The notes under the pieces were generated by a model, which saw only the letters and a program-made list of their open reading frames with translations, was not told the origin of the DNA and ran no database searches. A stretch of 8,029 bases of DNA, from the NCBI GenBank assembly GCA_900554845.1, contig USIY01000090.1, positions 1 through 8,029 of the forward strand. Direction: 5' to 3'. This document shows positions 1 through 7,297 of the stretch, one piece after another; the stretch's first letter is position 1; each line of letters begins with the position of its first letter. The DNA comes from an uncultured Bacteroidales bacterium (lineage in GTDB: Bacteria > Bacteroidota > Bacteroidia > Bacteroidales > Muribaculaceae). A program made the translations under genes and the position numbers.

Positions 1-159
1 ATATATCTGCTCCTCGATGCGCCCGTCTTCCTCAAGACTGAAAGCGTCATATGGAGTGGCCACAAGCAACACGTTGAAGATCCGGCGCTGCATCAGCGTC
101 TGAAAGGCCGTATCCTTGAGATACAGCTGGCTCAGCATCGTGTCGTTAACCTGCTTCAC
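1..159 (-). CDS. N-terminal fragment of a probable PEP/pyruvate-binding-domain (PEP-synthase-like) protein
   Basis: An open frame of 53 codons runs from a GTG at 159 to the left edge of the window with no stop, so only the N-terminus is present. The GTG overlaps the hemD stop by 3 nt, which suggests translational coupling. An in-frame ATG at 138 (residue 8) is the alternative start. The residues QLYLKDTAF, then a hydrophobic strand in RRIFNVLLVATPYDAF, then LEEDGRIEEQIY, resemble from memory the start of a large (~1000 aa) Bacteroidetes protein annotated as a phosphoenolpyruvate synthase or PEP/pyruvate-binding-domain protein. In that family the N-terminus is response-regulator-like and the ATP-grasp nucleotide-binding part comes later. 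None of the catalytic part is visible, so the family call rests only on this short stretch and its function cannot be tested here. It is the last visible gene of the operon. Confidence 0.6.
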   Translation of the reverse strand, partial: MKQVNDTMLSQLYLKDTAFQTLMQRRIFNVLLVATPYDAFSLEEDGRIEEQIY

Positions 160-914
160 TCTTCTTTATTCTTCTCCAGAAACGCCGCGAGGGCATCGGG
201 CATTGAGCGGTGCTGGGGTGTCGGAGCGGCAATGTCGGCGTCCAGTCCGGCATCCTCTATCGCCTTAAGCGTGGCCGGCCCGAATCCGCCTATCGCTATT
301 TTGCCCTTGACGCTGTCCATATCGGGGAAATTTTTCTTCAGCGACTCAATTCCGGAAGGACTGAAGAATATGAACAAGTCGTAATCCTTGTCCTCGTCAG
401 GCTGGAAATCATTGCTTACGGTACGGAACATCACGGCCTTGGTCACGTCAAGCTTATGTTCGGCCAATATTGTCGGGTCCTCGTTGTGCACATCCGACAC
501 CGGAAAGAGGAATTTCTCTTTTTTATTCTTGTCCATAGCCGCGAGCAACTGCGCGTCGTTCAGCTTGCCGGTGGCTCCGAACGATATCTTGCGTTTGCGG
601 TAAACTATATACTTCTGCAAATACAGTGCTATCGCTTCCGTTGTGCAGAAATAACGCATAGTGTCGGGTACCTTGAAACGGGACTCCTCTGCGAGTCTGA
701 AATAATTGTCGATTGCGGTGCGGGATGTCAGAATTACCGCGGTGTAATCGGCCAGATTGATCTTGGTCTGCCGGAATTCTTTTGCCGTAAGGCCTTCCGT
801 TTTGATAAACGGGCGGAACACCATCTCTACGCCATAACGTGCGGCGATGTCGAAATAGGGAGATTTATCCCCTACAGGGCGTGGTTGGGATATCAATATC
901 TTCTTTATTTTCAT
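156..914 (-). CDS. hemD: Uroporphyrinogen-III synthase (HemD-like)
   Basis: The protein (252 aa from this start) matches the Bacteroidetes version of uroporphyrinogen-III synthase, which cyclises and inverts ring D of hydroxymethylbilane to give uroporphyrinogen III in the cytoplasm. Numbered from the longer 254-aa form, visible family features are the N-terminal strand KKILISQPRP (6-15), AVILTSRTAID (61-71), the well conserved FFSPSGIESL (185-194) and IGGFGPATLKAIEDAG (210-225). This is the alternating two-lobed HemD pattern at the usual ~250 aa length. Two starts are possible: ATG at 920 (MAMKIKK) and ATG at 914 (MKIKK). I prefer 914 because it forms an ATGA overlap with the DUF4271 stop and remembered homologs begin MKIKK. 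No other tetrapyrrole gene is adjacent; its neighbours are a DUF4271 membrane protein and a PEP-binding protein. HemD sequences diverge strongly, so the reaction is assigned by family and not by catalytic residues. Confidence 0.85.
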   Translation of the reverse strand: MKIKKILISQPRPVGDKSPYFDIAARYGVEMVFRPFIKTEGLTAKEFRQTKINLADYTAVILTSRTAIDNYFRLAEESRFKVPDTMRYFCTTEAIALYLQKYIVYRKRKISFGATGKLNDAQLLAAMDKNKKEKFLFPVSDVHNEDPTILAEHKLDVTKAVMFRTVSNDFQPDEDKDYDLFIFFSPSGIESLKKNFPDMDSVKGKIAIGGFGPATLKAIEDAGLDADIAAPTPQHRSMPDALAAFLEKNKEE

Positions 915-1702
915 AGCCATTTAACGCAAATGTCCAATGTCAGAACGAATGTGAGGATCAAGGGTACTATTTCTAAACTGCAAAGGTAGTACAAAAAAAG
1001 CAACCAAGACGAAGAATGATTGAAAAAAATGCGAATTCCTTTTAAAATAAACATTATTTTGCCCATAGCGAATGTGCACAGGGCCGTCACAAGGAGAACT
1101 TCCGTCCATTCCGGACGCACCAGCACCAAAAGCGCGACAGGGAAAAGAAACACAGTCTCTATGGCGGGGGCGGCGGCGGCTCCGCGCACCCACATACCTG
1201 CCTGATGCCGGTCCCTGAAGACACATCCCGACACCCAGTAAGCCAGAAGCATCGCGACGCTGTAAAGCAGGCACATTCCGGAACATATGCCGATGCCGGG
1301 CCCCGGTTTGTCGGCTACGGAAAAGCTGTAAACGGGATTGTCGGGCGACAGCCATCTTATCGCAGTCCAAAGCAATACTCCCGCCGATACCGTCCACAAT
1401 AGATTCAGCAACACCAAAAAAGTGGTTTCGCGCACTGTCTCGTCGAAAACGTTGCCTCTTTCCCGTGTGTCTGTAAGGTCCGACACCACGGCTTTCCAAT
1501 AACGCGGACTGCTGTGCATACAGAAACAGACTATGCAGAACAACACTGTCAGACCTATGTAGACCCAGGACATATAATCGGAAGGAACACCCGGAACCGG
1601 ATCCGTCACGACCGGATTGTCGATGACGAATCCCACTTTCTGTTCTCCCGGAACAATACTGTCGGGGCCCATCCCCGGCAACCAGGGTGGTGTTACAGCC
1701 AT
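911..1702 (-). CDS. DUF4271 domain-containing integral membrane protein
   Basis: This 263-residue protein is a predicted inner-membrane protein with about six hydrophobic segments, near residues 46-63, 95-115, 137-158, 181-197, 201-220 and 232-255. The first ~44 residues are polar and proline-rich, with no signal peptide. The C-terminal signature, KGIRIFFN (221-228) followed by WLLFLYYLCSLEIVPL (233-248), is the part of DUF4271 I recognise. The family is restricted to Bacteroidetes and has no established function. The ATG at 1702 overlaps the end of the epimerase gene by 10 nt, and the TGA at 913-911 overlaps the hemD ATG. It is therefore embedded in a coupled operon. A DUF4271 gene directly before hemD is a recurrent Bacteroidetes arrangement (recalled, not searched), so it may be linked to the HemD-like protein, but nothing in its sequence shows how. 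I see no enzymatic motif. Confidence 0.85.
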   Translation of the reverse strand: MAVTPPWLPGMGPDSIVPGEQKVGFVIDNPVVTDPVPGVPSDYMSWVYIGLTVLFCIVCFCMHSSPRYWKAVVSDLTDTRERGNVFDETVRETTFLVLLNLLWTVSAGVLLWTAIRWLSPDNPVYSFSVADKPGPGIGICSGMCLLYSVAMLLAYWVSGCVFRDRHQAGMWVRGAAAAPAIETVFLFPVALLVLVRPEWTEVLLVTALCTFAMGKIMFILKGIRIFFNHSSSWLLFLYYLCSLEIVPLILTFVLTLDICVKWL

Positions 1703-2700
1703 TGCTCCTCTTTGTACCAGTTGACGGTCTTTGATATTCCCTCCTGAAGCGTGGTCTCGGCAACAAAACCGAAATCGTCACGAGCCTTGGAGGTGTCGAC
1801 GTTCCAGTTGCGCTGCTTCATTATCCTGTATTTGTCGCTGTTGAGCGTGGAAGGATTGTTGCGGATCACACCTATCTTCTCGGCGCACCAGCTCACCCAG
1901 CGCACTGTCCACAACGGCATACGCATGGGAAACACGAACTTCCGGCCCATACTCTTCTTGGCAAAGTTGCGGAACATTTTCTGAGAATAGGCCTTAGGCT
2001 CGGAAATATTGTAAATTTCCTTAACGGGCGCCGATGCCAGCGCCATATATACGGCTTTGGCCAGATCCGTGACATAAACGAAAGTCAGCATCTGACGGCG
2101 CAAACCCACCGAGAAGTCAAAACCCTTTGCTATGCTCTTGAACATCAAGAAATAATCGTGATCACGCGGACCATAGATACCTGTAGGCCGAAATATGATA
2201 TACGGCAACTCCGACGACTGCAACCATATCTCCGCCTTCAGTTTTGACGCGCCGTAACGGGTGTTCGGACACGGTATCATCTCTTCTGTAAAAGGTGAAT
2301 ATCCCTTCTCGTCGCCGGGTCCCATTGCCGAAAGGCTGCTCATGTACAGGAATTTCTCGGGGATCTTGCCCGTTCGTTTCAAAGCCTCGGTGAAACGGCG
2401 CAGATAATCATAATTTATCCTGTTGAAATCAGCGTAAGTCTTGACTTTAGTGGCGCCGAGATTATATACAATGTAATCCCAATGACCTTCGGGCATGGCG
2501 TCAACCAACGCCGCGTCAAGGGTCTCCGGTTTGTCGAAATCAAACTCCACGAACCGGATACGATCGTCCGCCAGATACTTCCGGGAAGTGGAAGCCCTTA
2601 TCCCTGCCCATACTTCATAACCGAGTTCAAGGCCTTCCTGCACCAGAAATCCTCCGACAAATCCACCGGCGCCCACCACCAATACCTTCTTGTTTTCCAT
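1693..2700 (-). CDS. NAD(P)-dependent epimerase/dehydratase, extended SDR family
   Basis: This 335-residue protein belongs to the extended short-chain dehydrogenase/reductase superfamily, soluble cytoplasmic enzymes that oxidise, reduce or epimerise sugar nucleotides or alicyclic alcohols. Visible features are the Rossmann glycine motif GAGGFVG (10-16), the YNLGA loop (79-83), the active-site serine stretch YMSSLS (119-124), the catalytic YxxxK as Tyr149 and Lys153 in YGASK, the RPTGIYGPRD substrate-pocket motif (171-180) and FVYVTDLAKAV (207-217). All catalytic residues are present. The C-terminal half (LNSDKYRIMKQRNW, 286-299) is also reminiscent of 3-beta-hydroxysteroid-dehydrogenase-like SDRs, so the substrate cannot be called. 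ATG 2700 is preferred because the Rossmann strand begins at once. A GTG at 2730 would add ten unlikely residues but makes a GTGA overlap with the deacetylase stop. Co-transcription with the DUF2723 and deacetylase genes suggests a glycan substrate (inference). Confidence 0.88.
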   Translation of the reverse strand: MENKKVLVVGAGGFVGGFLVQEGLELGYEVWAGIRASTSRKYLADDRIRFVEFDFDKPETLDAALVDAMPEGHWDYIVYNLGATKVKTYADFNRINYDYLRRFTEALKRTGKIPEKFLYMSSLSAMGPGDEKGYSPFTEEMIPCPNTRYGASKLKAEIWLQSSELPYIIFRPTGIYGPRDHDYFLMFKSIAKGFDFSVGLRRQMLTFVYVTDLAKAVYMALASAPVKEIYNISEPKAYSQKMFRNFAKKSMGRKFVFPMRMPLWTVRWVSWCAEKIGVIRNNPSTLNSDKYRIMKQRNWNVDTSKARDDFGFVAETTLQEGISKTVNWYKEEQWL

Positions 2701-2726
2701 CTTGCGTGTAGTTGCTAAAAACAATG

Positions 2727-3341
2727 TCACAACAACCTGAACTCATATCCCCGGTCGATAAGCCACTCCAGCGACTCAGGGAGCGCGCGCTCCAATCGCG
2801 GCCAGCTCTTGCGGGAATCGTGGAACACCACCACCGATCCGTCGCGGGTATAACGCTTCACATTGTCCACTACCTGCTCGGCGTTGAGCCGCCAGCTGTA
2901 ATCGCGCGTCACCACATCGAACATCACTATGCGGAACTGCTCGTTCAAAGCCCATGTCTGACGCGGACGCAGCCAACCGTGAGGCGGTCGGAACAGATCG
3001 CTCTCTATGTATTGCCTGGCCTCGGCGACGTCGCGAAGATAGCTGCGGCGCGTCAGCCTGAGTCCCTGCACATGATGCATCGTGTGGTTGCCCACGCGAT
3101 GTCCGCGCCGAAGCACCTCCTCATAAAGCTCCGGATATTTCCGGACATTGTCGCCGACCATGAAGAAGGTGGCCTTTATTCCGTACCGGTCCAGCACGTC
3201 AAGAACCCAGGGAGTGACTTCAGGAATGGGTCCGTCATCGAACGTGAGATATATGGCGTGCTGGTGTTTCGGCTCATGGAACCGGAACACTCCGCCGGGC
3301 ACCGTGACACGAAAAATCATCGGAGGTCGTTCCAACAACAT
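2727..3341 (-). CDS. Polysaccharide deacetylase family protein (NodB homology domain)
   Basis: The 204-residue protein is essentially one NodB (carbohydrate esterase 4) domain, which removes N- or O-acetyl groups from sugar polymers or lipid-linked sugars using a divalent metal. The canonical motifs are all visible: TFDDGP (33-38, catalytic base Asp35 and metal-binding Asp36), HTMHH (86-90, metal-binding His86 and His90), RPPHG (118-122), DVVTRDYSW (142-150) and the C-terminal FHDS (173-176, His174). The enzyme therefore looks catalytically competent. No N-terminal signal peptide or membrane anchor is apparent: the start MLLERPP runs through a short polar and aromatic stretch into the domain. 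This is unusual for an enzyme acting on exported polymer and suggests a cytoplasmic or membrane-face substrate (inference). The ATG at 3341 is used because remembered homologs begin with a similar E-x-P-P stretch; an internal Met8 exists. The gene lies 11 bp after the DUF2723 gene. Confidence 0.9.
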   Translation of the reverse strand: MLLERPPMIFRVTVPGGVFRFHEPKHQHAIYLTFDDGPIPEVTPWVLDVLDRYGIKATFFMVGDNVRKYPELYEEVLRRGHRVGNHTMHHVQGLRLTRRSYLRDVAEARQYIESDLFRPPHGWLRPRQTWALNEQFRIVMFDVVTRDYSWRLNAEQVVDNVKRYTRDGSVVVFHDSRKSWPRLERALPESLEWLIDRGYEFRLL

Positions 3342-3352
3342 ATTCGTGACGT

Positions 3353-6300
3353 TTACTCTGCGTTGTTCTTCATGTACTCGTCATAGATCCGCTTGCTGCG
3401 CGACATATCCACTTTGCTGATGTCCGGATCCGCCATTACCTCTTCACGCGGCACTCCATACTGTATGTATTGCTCCACGGCGCCGTAGAAGATGGAGTCC
3501 ATGGATTTTTCATCGTCCGACGCTCCGGAGTATTGTTCGGGAGTCATGGCGGCAAGATTGTTGACTATACGCGCCACATCGGCCAATTCCGCCACAAAAT
3601 CAGCGGTTGTGGCCGCACCGTCATCTCCGGCGCTTGCGCCGTAGGCCCGACTGTAATATTCCTTCAACATCGATTCCGTGTATCCCGTGGACTTAAGCAG
3701 ATTCTCAAGCCATTTGGCGTCACCTCCGTACCGATGGTACTGCTCGATGAAACTGTAATACTGATAGGGCATCAAGCTTGTCTCATATGTGGTGGAGACA
3801 TGTCCGAACTGCTGGTTCAGCATCGCTCCGTAACGCAGATACTCGGCGAAACGGGTCATCTGTTTCTTCAGCAGGGTCAAGGCCTTCTGCGTAAGTTTCG
3901 GATCTTTCATCAACTCTCCGAGATTGCCGTAAATTTCAGGCAAAGTCAGCGCGATGGTCATGTTGTAGGGAGACACACGCTCGGGCAACTTGCTTTCAAT
4001 AAGATCCGCCACCTGAAGGGCTTCTTTGTATTTGCCCTCTTCTATGAGTTTTGCAGCCACATCCGTCATCGAAGTACGCGTGGATATCAACATTCTTCTG
4101 GCGGTTTCGTCGAAGTACGGGACAGATCCGTCCGTATCGGCGCCCCCCCACAGATATTTGGTCACTACATTGTAAGAGCGATCCGTGCGCGCCGGCAAGC
4201 CAGGTTGTAGGGTTGGCAACAGCTGATGAGTCATGCCTACTGAGGCAAGATAGTCGGTCAGGCCGAGATGATACTCATTTCCTACGGTCATGCACCAATA
4301 GATGGGACGCGGCCAGCCCTCGGCGGCGTTTGTGGCGATGATGTCAAGCATCAGAAGCTCGCCGAGACTGATGTAACCTTTTCCTCGGTACGAATCGGTG
4401 CCGGCAAGGTCGATCACTATATCGTTTACAATTTTGTCAGAATCCTGGGGCGCCACAAGCCCGCGCGCCACCACGGCCTTTTTGTCAACCGGAATCTTCA
4501 CCACTGAACTCTGCAGCATCGGATAATTGTAGACGCTGTCTATTCTTCCGTCCTTGTACAAAAGTTTCAGGCTTTGAAGCAGATCGGCGGGAGCTTTTTC
4601 TTTACCGGGAAGCACTACGTCCATGCGTCCGTAGGCGATGTCCTCAGGTCGCGCCGTGAAATGTATCGGCTCGGCCGTGTAACTCTTCTGACGCATTTGA
4701 TTGGCGTACCAATCACTTGCCAGATAACTCAGATTCACGATCTTCACGTCCGGGCGCACACCTTCCACTTCCTGGGCGTACCATAACGGGAATGTGTCGT
4801 TGTCACCGTTACAGAACACTATGGCATTAGGCTCCAGACTGTTAAGATAATTGACTGCAAAATCCCTCGCGGCGTATCTGCCGCTGCGGTCATGGTCATC
4901 CCATGTCTGCGAAACCATCTGCAGCGGCACCACAAGTCCCAGAATGCAAGCCACTCCGGCGCAATACAGCGACTTGGGATCCTTGCGGCCCATTATTTTT
5001 CTGAATATCTGCCATAATCCGGCCACGCCCATACCGATCCAGATGGCGAAGGCGTAGAAACTTCCGGCGAAAGCATAATCGCGTTCACGCGGCTGCATCG
5101 GCGGTTGGTTAAGATACAGGACTATGGCGATTCCCGTCATGAAGAATAGGAAGAACACCACCCAGAACTGCTCTATGCCGCGGCGGTCCTTGAACGCCTG
5201 CCACAACAATCCGATCAAACCCAGAATCAACGGAAGCATATAATAGACGTTGTGGCCCTTGTTGTTCTTCCCGAGGTCGGAAGGAAGCAGAGACTGATCC
5301 CCCAGACGGGCGTTGTCCCATGCCGGAATCCCGGAAATCCAGTTGCCCGTGTCATATTCCCCCTGCTGGTTCAGTATGTCGTTCTGACGACCGGCGAAGT
5401 TCCACATGAAGTACCGCCAGTACATATGGTTCAGCTGATAATTAAGGAAGTACTCTATATTTTGGGCATAGGTGGGTCTGTAAGCCATTCGTGTGGGATA
5501 CTGGACGGTTCCCACGGCATTCACATAAGGTTGACCTTGATAATCCATCTCGGGTATTTTCTCGCCCGTTTCCTCATCGACCGCATATATTTCCTTCATG
5601 TTGGAATCTATGGTGTCGAGACGCACCCAGGTGGGATAGTACGAACGGTGCTGACGGCTGTAGATTCGCGGGAAAAGCATGTTCAGCTCCGGATTCATCT
5701 TGTACTCCGGCTTGTAGTCGCGCTTTACGTAATAATCACCCTCACGCTGGGACAACTGTGAGTTTTTTGCAATTTCCTCCACACTCAGGAAATTCTCCGA
5801 GGAACGAGGAACAGCCTTGCGCACTCCCTTGGCGTACATAGGTTTCCCTTTTTCCACAATCTGATCGTATTGATAGTTGCGCAATGTCAAAGGGACTCCG
5901 TCCTCTGTATAAGACACTGTGTCGATCCAGCTTCCCGTCACCTTATGCATGGTGCTGGAATTGAGAGTCTCGCCGTAAAGCAAGGGATTTTCACCGTATT
6001 GCTCACGGTTGAGATATGTCGACAGATCAAATACATTGTCGGGCGAGTTCTGGTTCATGGGCGTATCCGCAGTGGAACGTATCAGAATAAGCGCATAGCT
6101 GGAATATCCCACAAATATCACAGCCATACTCCACATCACTACATTGAGCCATCTAACCGACAGCGGACGAAAATAGGGAAGCCACAGGTATGCCGCGAGA
6201 CATGCAGTCAGCAACCACCCCAGCCACCATCCGGAACCCATGAACAATGTGCCGCTGAAGAACACAGCAGCCAAAAAACTTATGCGTATAAGGTTCGCCG

Positions 6301-7168
6301 ATTTTTGACGTCGCAACTCGTACAGCGCCCAGCCGAACAACGCAAGCATGATTACAACATAGATAAGAGCTCCGCTGTTGAAACTCATGTGCATTCCGTT
6401 CACGCATGCAAGCTCGAATCGCTGTGCCATCTTGATGAAACCCGGCACCATGCCGAACAATACGACGGCAATAATCACAAAGCTCACAAATAAAGCCAGC
6501 AACGATTTAACCGCATTGATATCTTTCCATTTACGGAATACAAATACAAGAACAATTGCCGGAATACAAAGAAGGTTCAGCAAATGTACAGCTATGCTCA
6601 CTCCTATCACATAAGCTATAAGTATCAGATAACGATCAGATCTCGGTTCGTCGGCGTGGTCTTCCCATTTAAGGATAAGCCAGAACACCAATGCCGTACA
6701 GAACGATGAGAATGCATATACTTCCCCCTCTACAGCAGAAAACCAGAATGTATCGGACCAAGTATAAGCAAGGGCACCGACAACTCCGGATCCCATTATG
6801 ACCAAGTATTTTGCCAGACTGATCTCCTTTTTGCTGTTGTCACGGACTATAAGCCTGCGTACAAGATGAGTTATTGTCCAGAAAAGGAGCATGATTGTCA
6901 ACGCCGACAAAAGCCCGCTCATGGCGTTCACCATGACGGATACTTGTGAAGGATCTGTCGCAAAGTTTGCGAAGAACCGAGCGGTCAACATAAAAATAGG
7001 GTTGCCCGGCGGATGACCGATTTCGAGTTTGTCAGCCTGGATTATGAACTCGCCGCAATCCCAGTAACTTGCGGTCGGTTCCAATGTCAGCCAATATGTC
7101 ACCAGCGCGATTACGAAAACCACCCAGCCGATAATATTATTGACCAACGAATACTTCTTGCTTATCAT
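3353..7168 (-). CDS. DUF2723 multi-pass membrane protein (GT-C glycosyltransferase-like)
   Basis: This 1271-residue protein is the first gene of the operon. Residues ~10-364 contain about ten to eleven hydrophobic helices and carry the DUF2723 signature: WDCGE (36-40) and GHPPGNP (51-57) in the first loop, then MVNAMSGLLSA (79-89). Residues ~365-640 form a soluble domain. About four more helices follow (near 641-657, 668-686, 699-724, 735-752) with QPRERDYAF (692-700) between two of them. The region after the last helix holds DDHDRSGRYAARDFA (757-771) and NGDNDTFPLWYAQE (787-800), then a helical, TPR-like stretch from ~1020 to the end. DUF2723 is grouped with GT-C-type transferases that use polyprenyl-phosphate sugars, and acidic residues in the first external loop (Asp37/Glu40) match where such enzymes keep their catalytic acid. 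That activity is an inference; donor and acceptor are unknown. The length is in the usual range for Bacteroidetes members. The ATG at 7168 lies ~75 nt downstream of a predicted transcription start. Confidence 0.88.
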   Translation of the reverse strand: MISKKYSLVNNIIGWVVFVIALVTYWLTLEPTASYWDCGEFIIQADKLEIGHPPGNPIFMLTARFFANFATDPSQVSVMVNAMSGLLSALTIMLLFWTITHLVRRLIVRDNSKKEISLAKYLVIMGSGVVGALAYTWSDTFWFSAVEGEVYAFSSFCTALVFWLILKWEDHADEPRSDRYLILIAYVIGVSIAVHLLNLLCIPAIVLVFVFRKWKDINAVKSLLALFVSFVIIAVVLFGMVPGFIKMAQRFELACVNGMHMSFNSGALIYVVIMLALFGWALYELRRQKSANLIRISFLAAVFFSGTLFMGSGWWLGWLLTACLAAYLWLPYFRPLSVRWLNVVMWSMAVIFVGYSSYALILIRSTADTPMNQNSPDNVFDLSTYLNREQYGENPLLYGETLNSSTMHKVTGSWIDTVSYTEDGVPLTLRNYQYDQIVEKGKPMYAKGVRKAVPRSSENFLSVEEIAKNSQLSQREGDYYVKRDYKPEYKMNPELNMLFPRIYSRQHRSYYPTWVRLDTIDSNMKEIYAVDEETGEKIPEMDYQGQPYVNAVGTVQYPTRMAYRPTYAQNIEYFLNYQLNHMYWRYFMWNFAGRQNDILNQQGEYDTGNWISGIPAWDNARLGDQSLLPSDLGKNNKGHNVYYMLPLILGLIGLLWQAFKDRRGIEQFWVVFFLFFMTGIAIVLYLNQPPMQPRERDYAFAGSFYAFAIWIGMGVAGLWQIFRKIMGRKDPKSLYCAGVACILGLVVPLQMVSQTWDDHDRSGRYAARDFAVNYLNSLEPNAIVFCNGDNDTFPLWYAQEVEGVRPDVKIVNLSYLASDWYANQMRQKSYTAEPIHFTARPEDIAYGRMDVVLPGKEKAPADLLQSLKLLYKDGRIDSVYNYPMLQSSVVKIPVDKKAVVARGLVAPQDSDKIVNDIVIDLAGTDSYRGKGYISLGELLMLDIIATNAAEGWPRPIYWCMTVGNEYHLGLTDYLASVGMTHQLLPTLQPGLPARTDRSYNVVTKYLWGGADTDGSVPYFDETARRMLISTRTSMTDVAAKLIEEGKYKEALQVADLIESKLPERVSPYNMTIALTLPEIYGNLGELMKDPKLTQKALTLLKKQMTRFAEYLRYGAMLNQQFGHVSTTYETSLMPYQYYSFIEQYHRYGGDAKWLENLLKSTGYTESMLKEYYSRAYGASAGDDGAATTADFVAELADVARIVNNLAAMTPEQYSGASDDEKSMDSIFYGAVEQYIQYGVPREEVMADPDISKVDMSRSKRIYDEYMKNNAE

Positions 7169-7248
7169 TCCAAAATGCTTATGCAGTTAATCACAATTAC
7201 TTATGATGTTATTCATAGCGAATCATCAGACTATGACAATTCAATCTG

Positions 7249-7280
7249 CAAAATTACAAAATTCCCTCCAACTCCGCAAA
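7249..7280 (-). promoter_or_regulatory. Bacteroides-type sigma-ABfr promoter for the DUF2723-led operon
   Basis: Read on the minus strand, TTTG at 7280-7277 (-33 element) is followed by exactly 20 bases and then TAATTTTG at 7256-7249, a full match to the Bacteroidetes -7 consensus TAnnTTTG. The start of transcription would fall near 7243, leaving a leader of about 75 nt before the ATG at 7168. No purine-rich Shine-Dalgarno site is evident, as usual in this phylum. The placement, downstream of the rRNA terminator and upstream of the first gene, supports a real promoter. The transcription start is predicted, not observed. Confidence 0.7.
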
Positions 7281-7297
7281 CTTTGGGTCAATTATAG

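Noticed and set aside
210..989. Plus-strand open frame of 259 codons antisense to hemD
   Set aside because: It is the mirror of a well-recognised gene; its translation has no recognisable domain and it runs across the DUF4271/hemD junction. A long antisense frame is expected at this codon usage.
921..1781. Minus-strand 286-codon frame overlapping the DUF4271 gene
   Set aside because: The translation is rich in Arg, Ser and Gly with no hydrophobic pattern, whereas the other frame gives a six-helix membrane protein with the DUF4271 signature.
2712..3386. Plus-strand 224-codon frame antisense to the deacetylase
   Set aside because: The opposite strand encodes an intact NodB domain with all motifs; the antisense product is His/Arg-rich and not recognisable.
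7213..7236. Inverted repeat TCATAG...CTATGA in the leader of the DUF2723 operon, considered as a riboswitch or operator
   Set aside because: Only six pairs around a 12-base A/T-rich loop and no conserved riboswitch core; within chance expectation for this composition.
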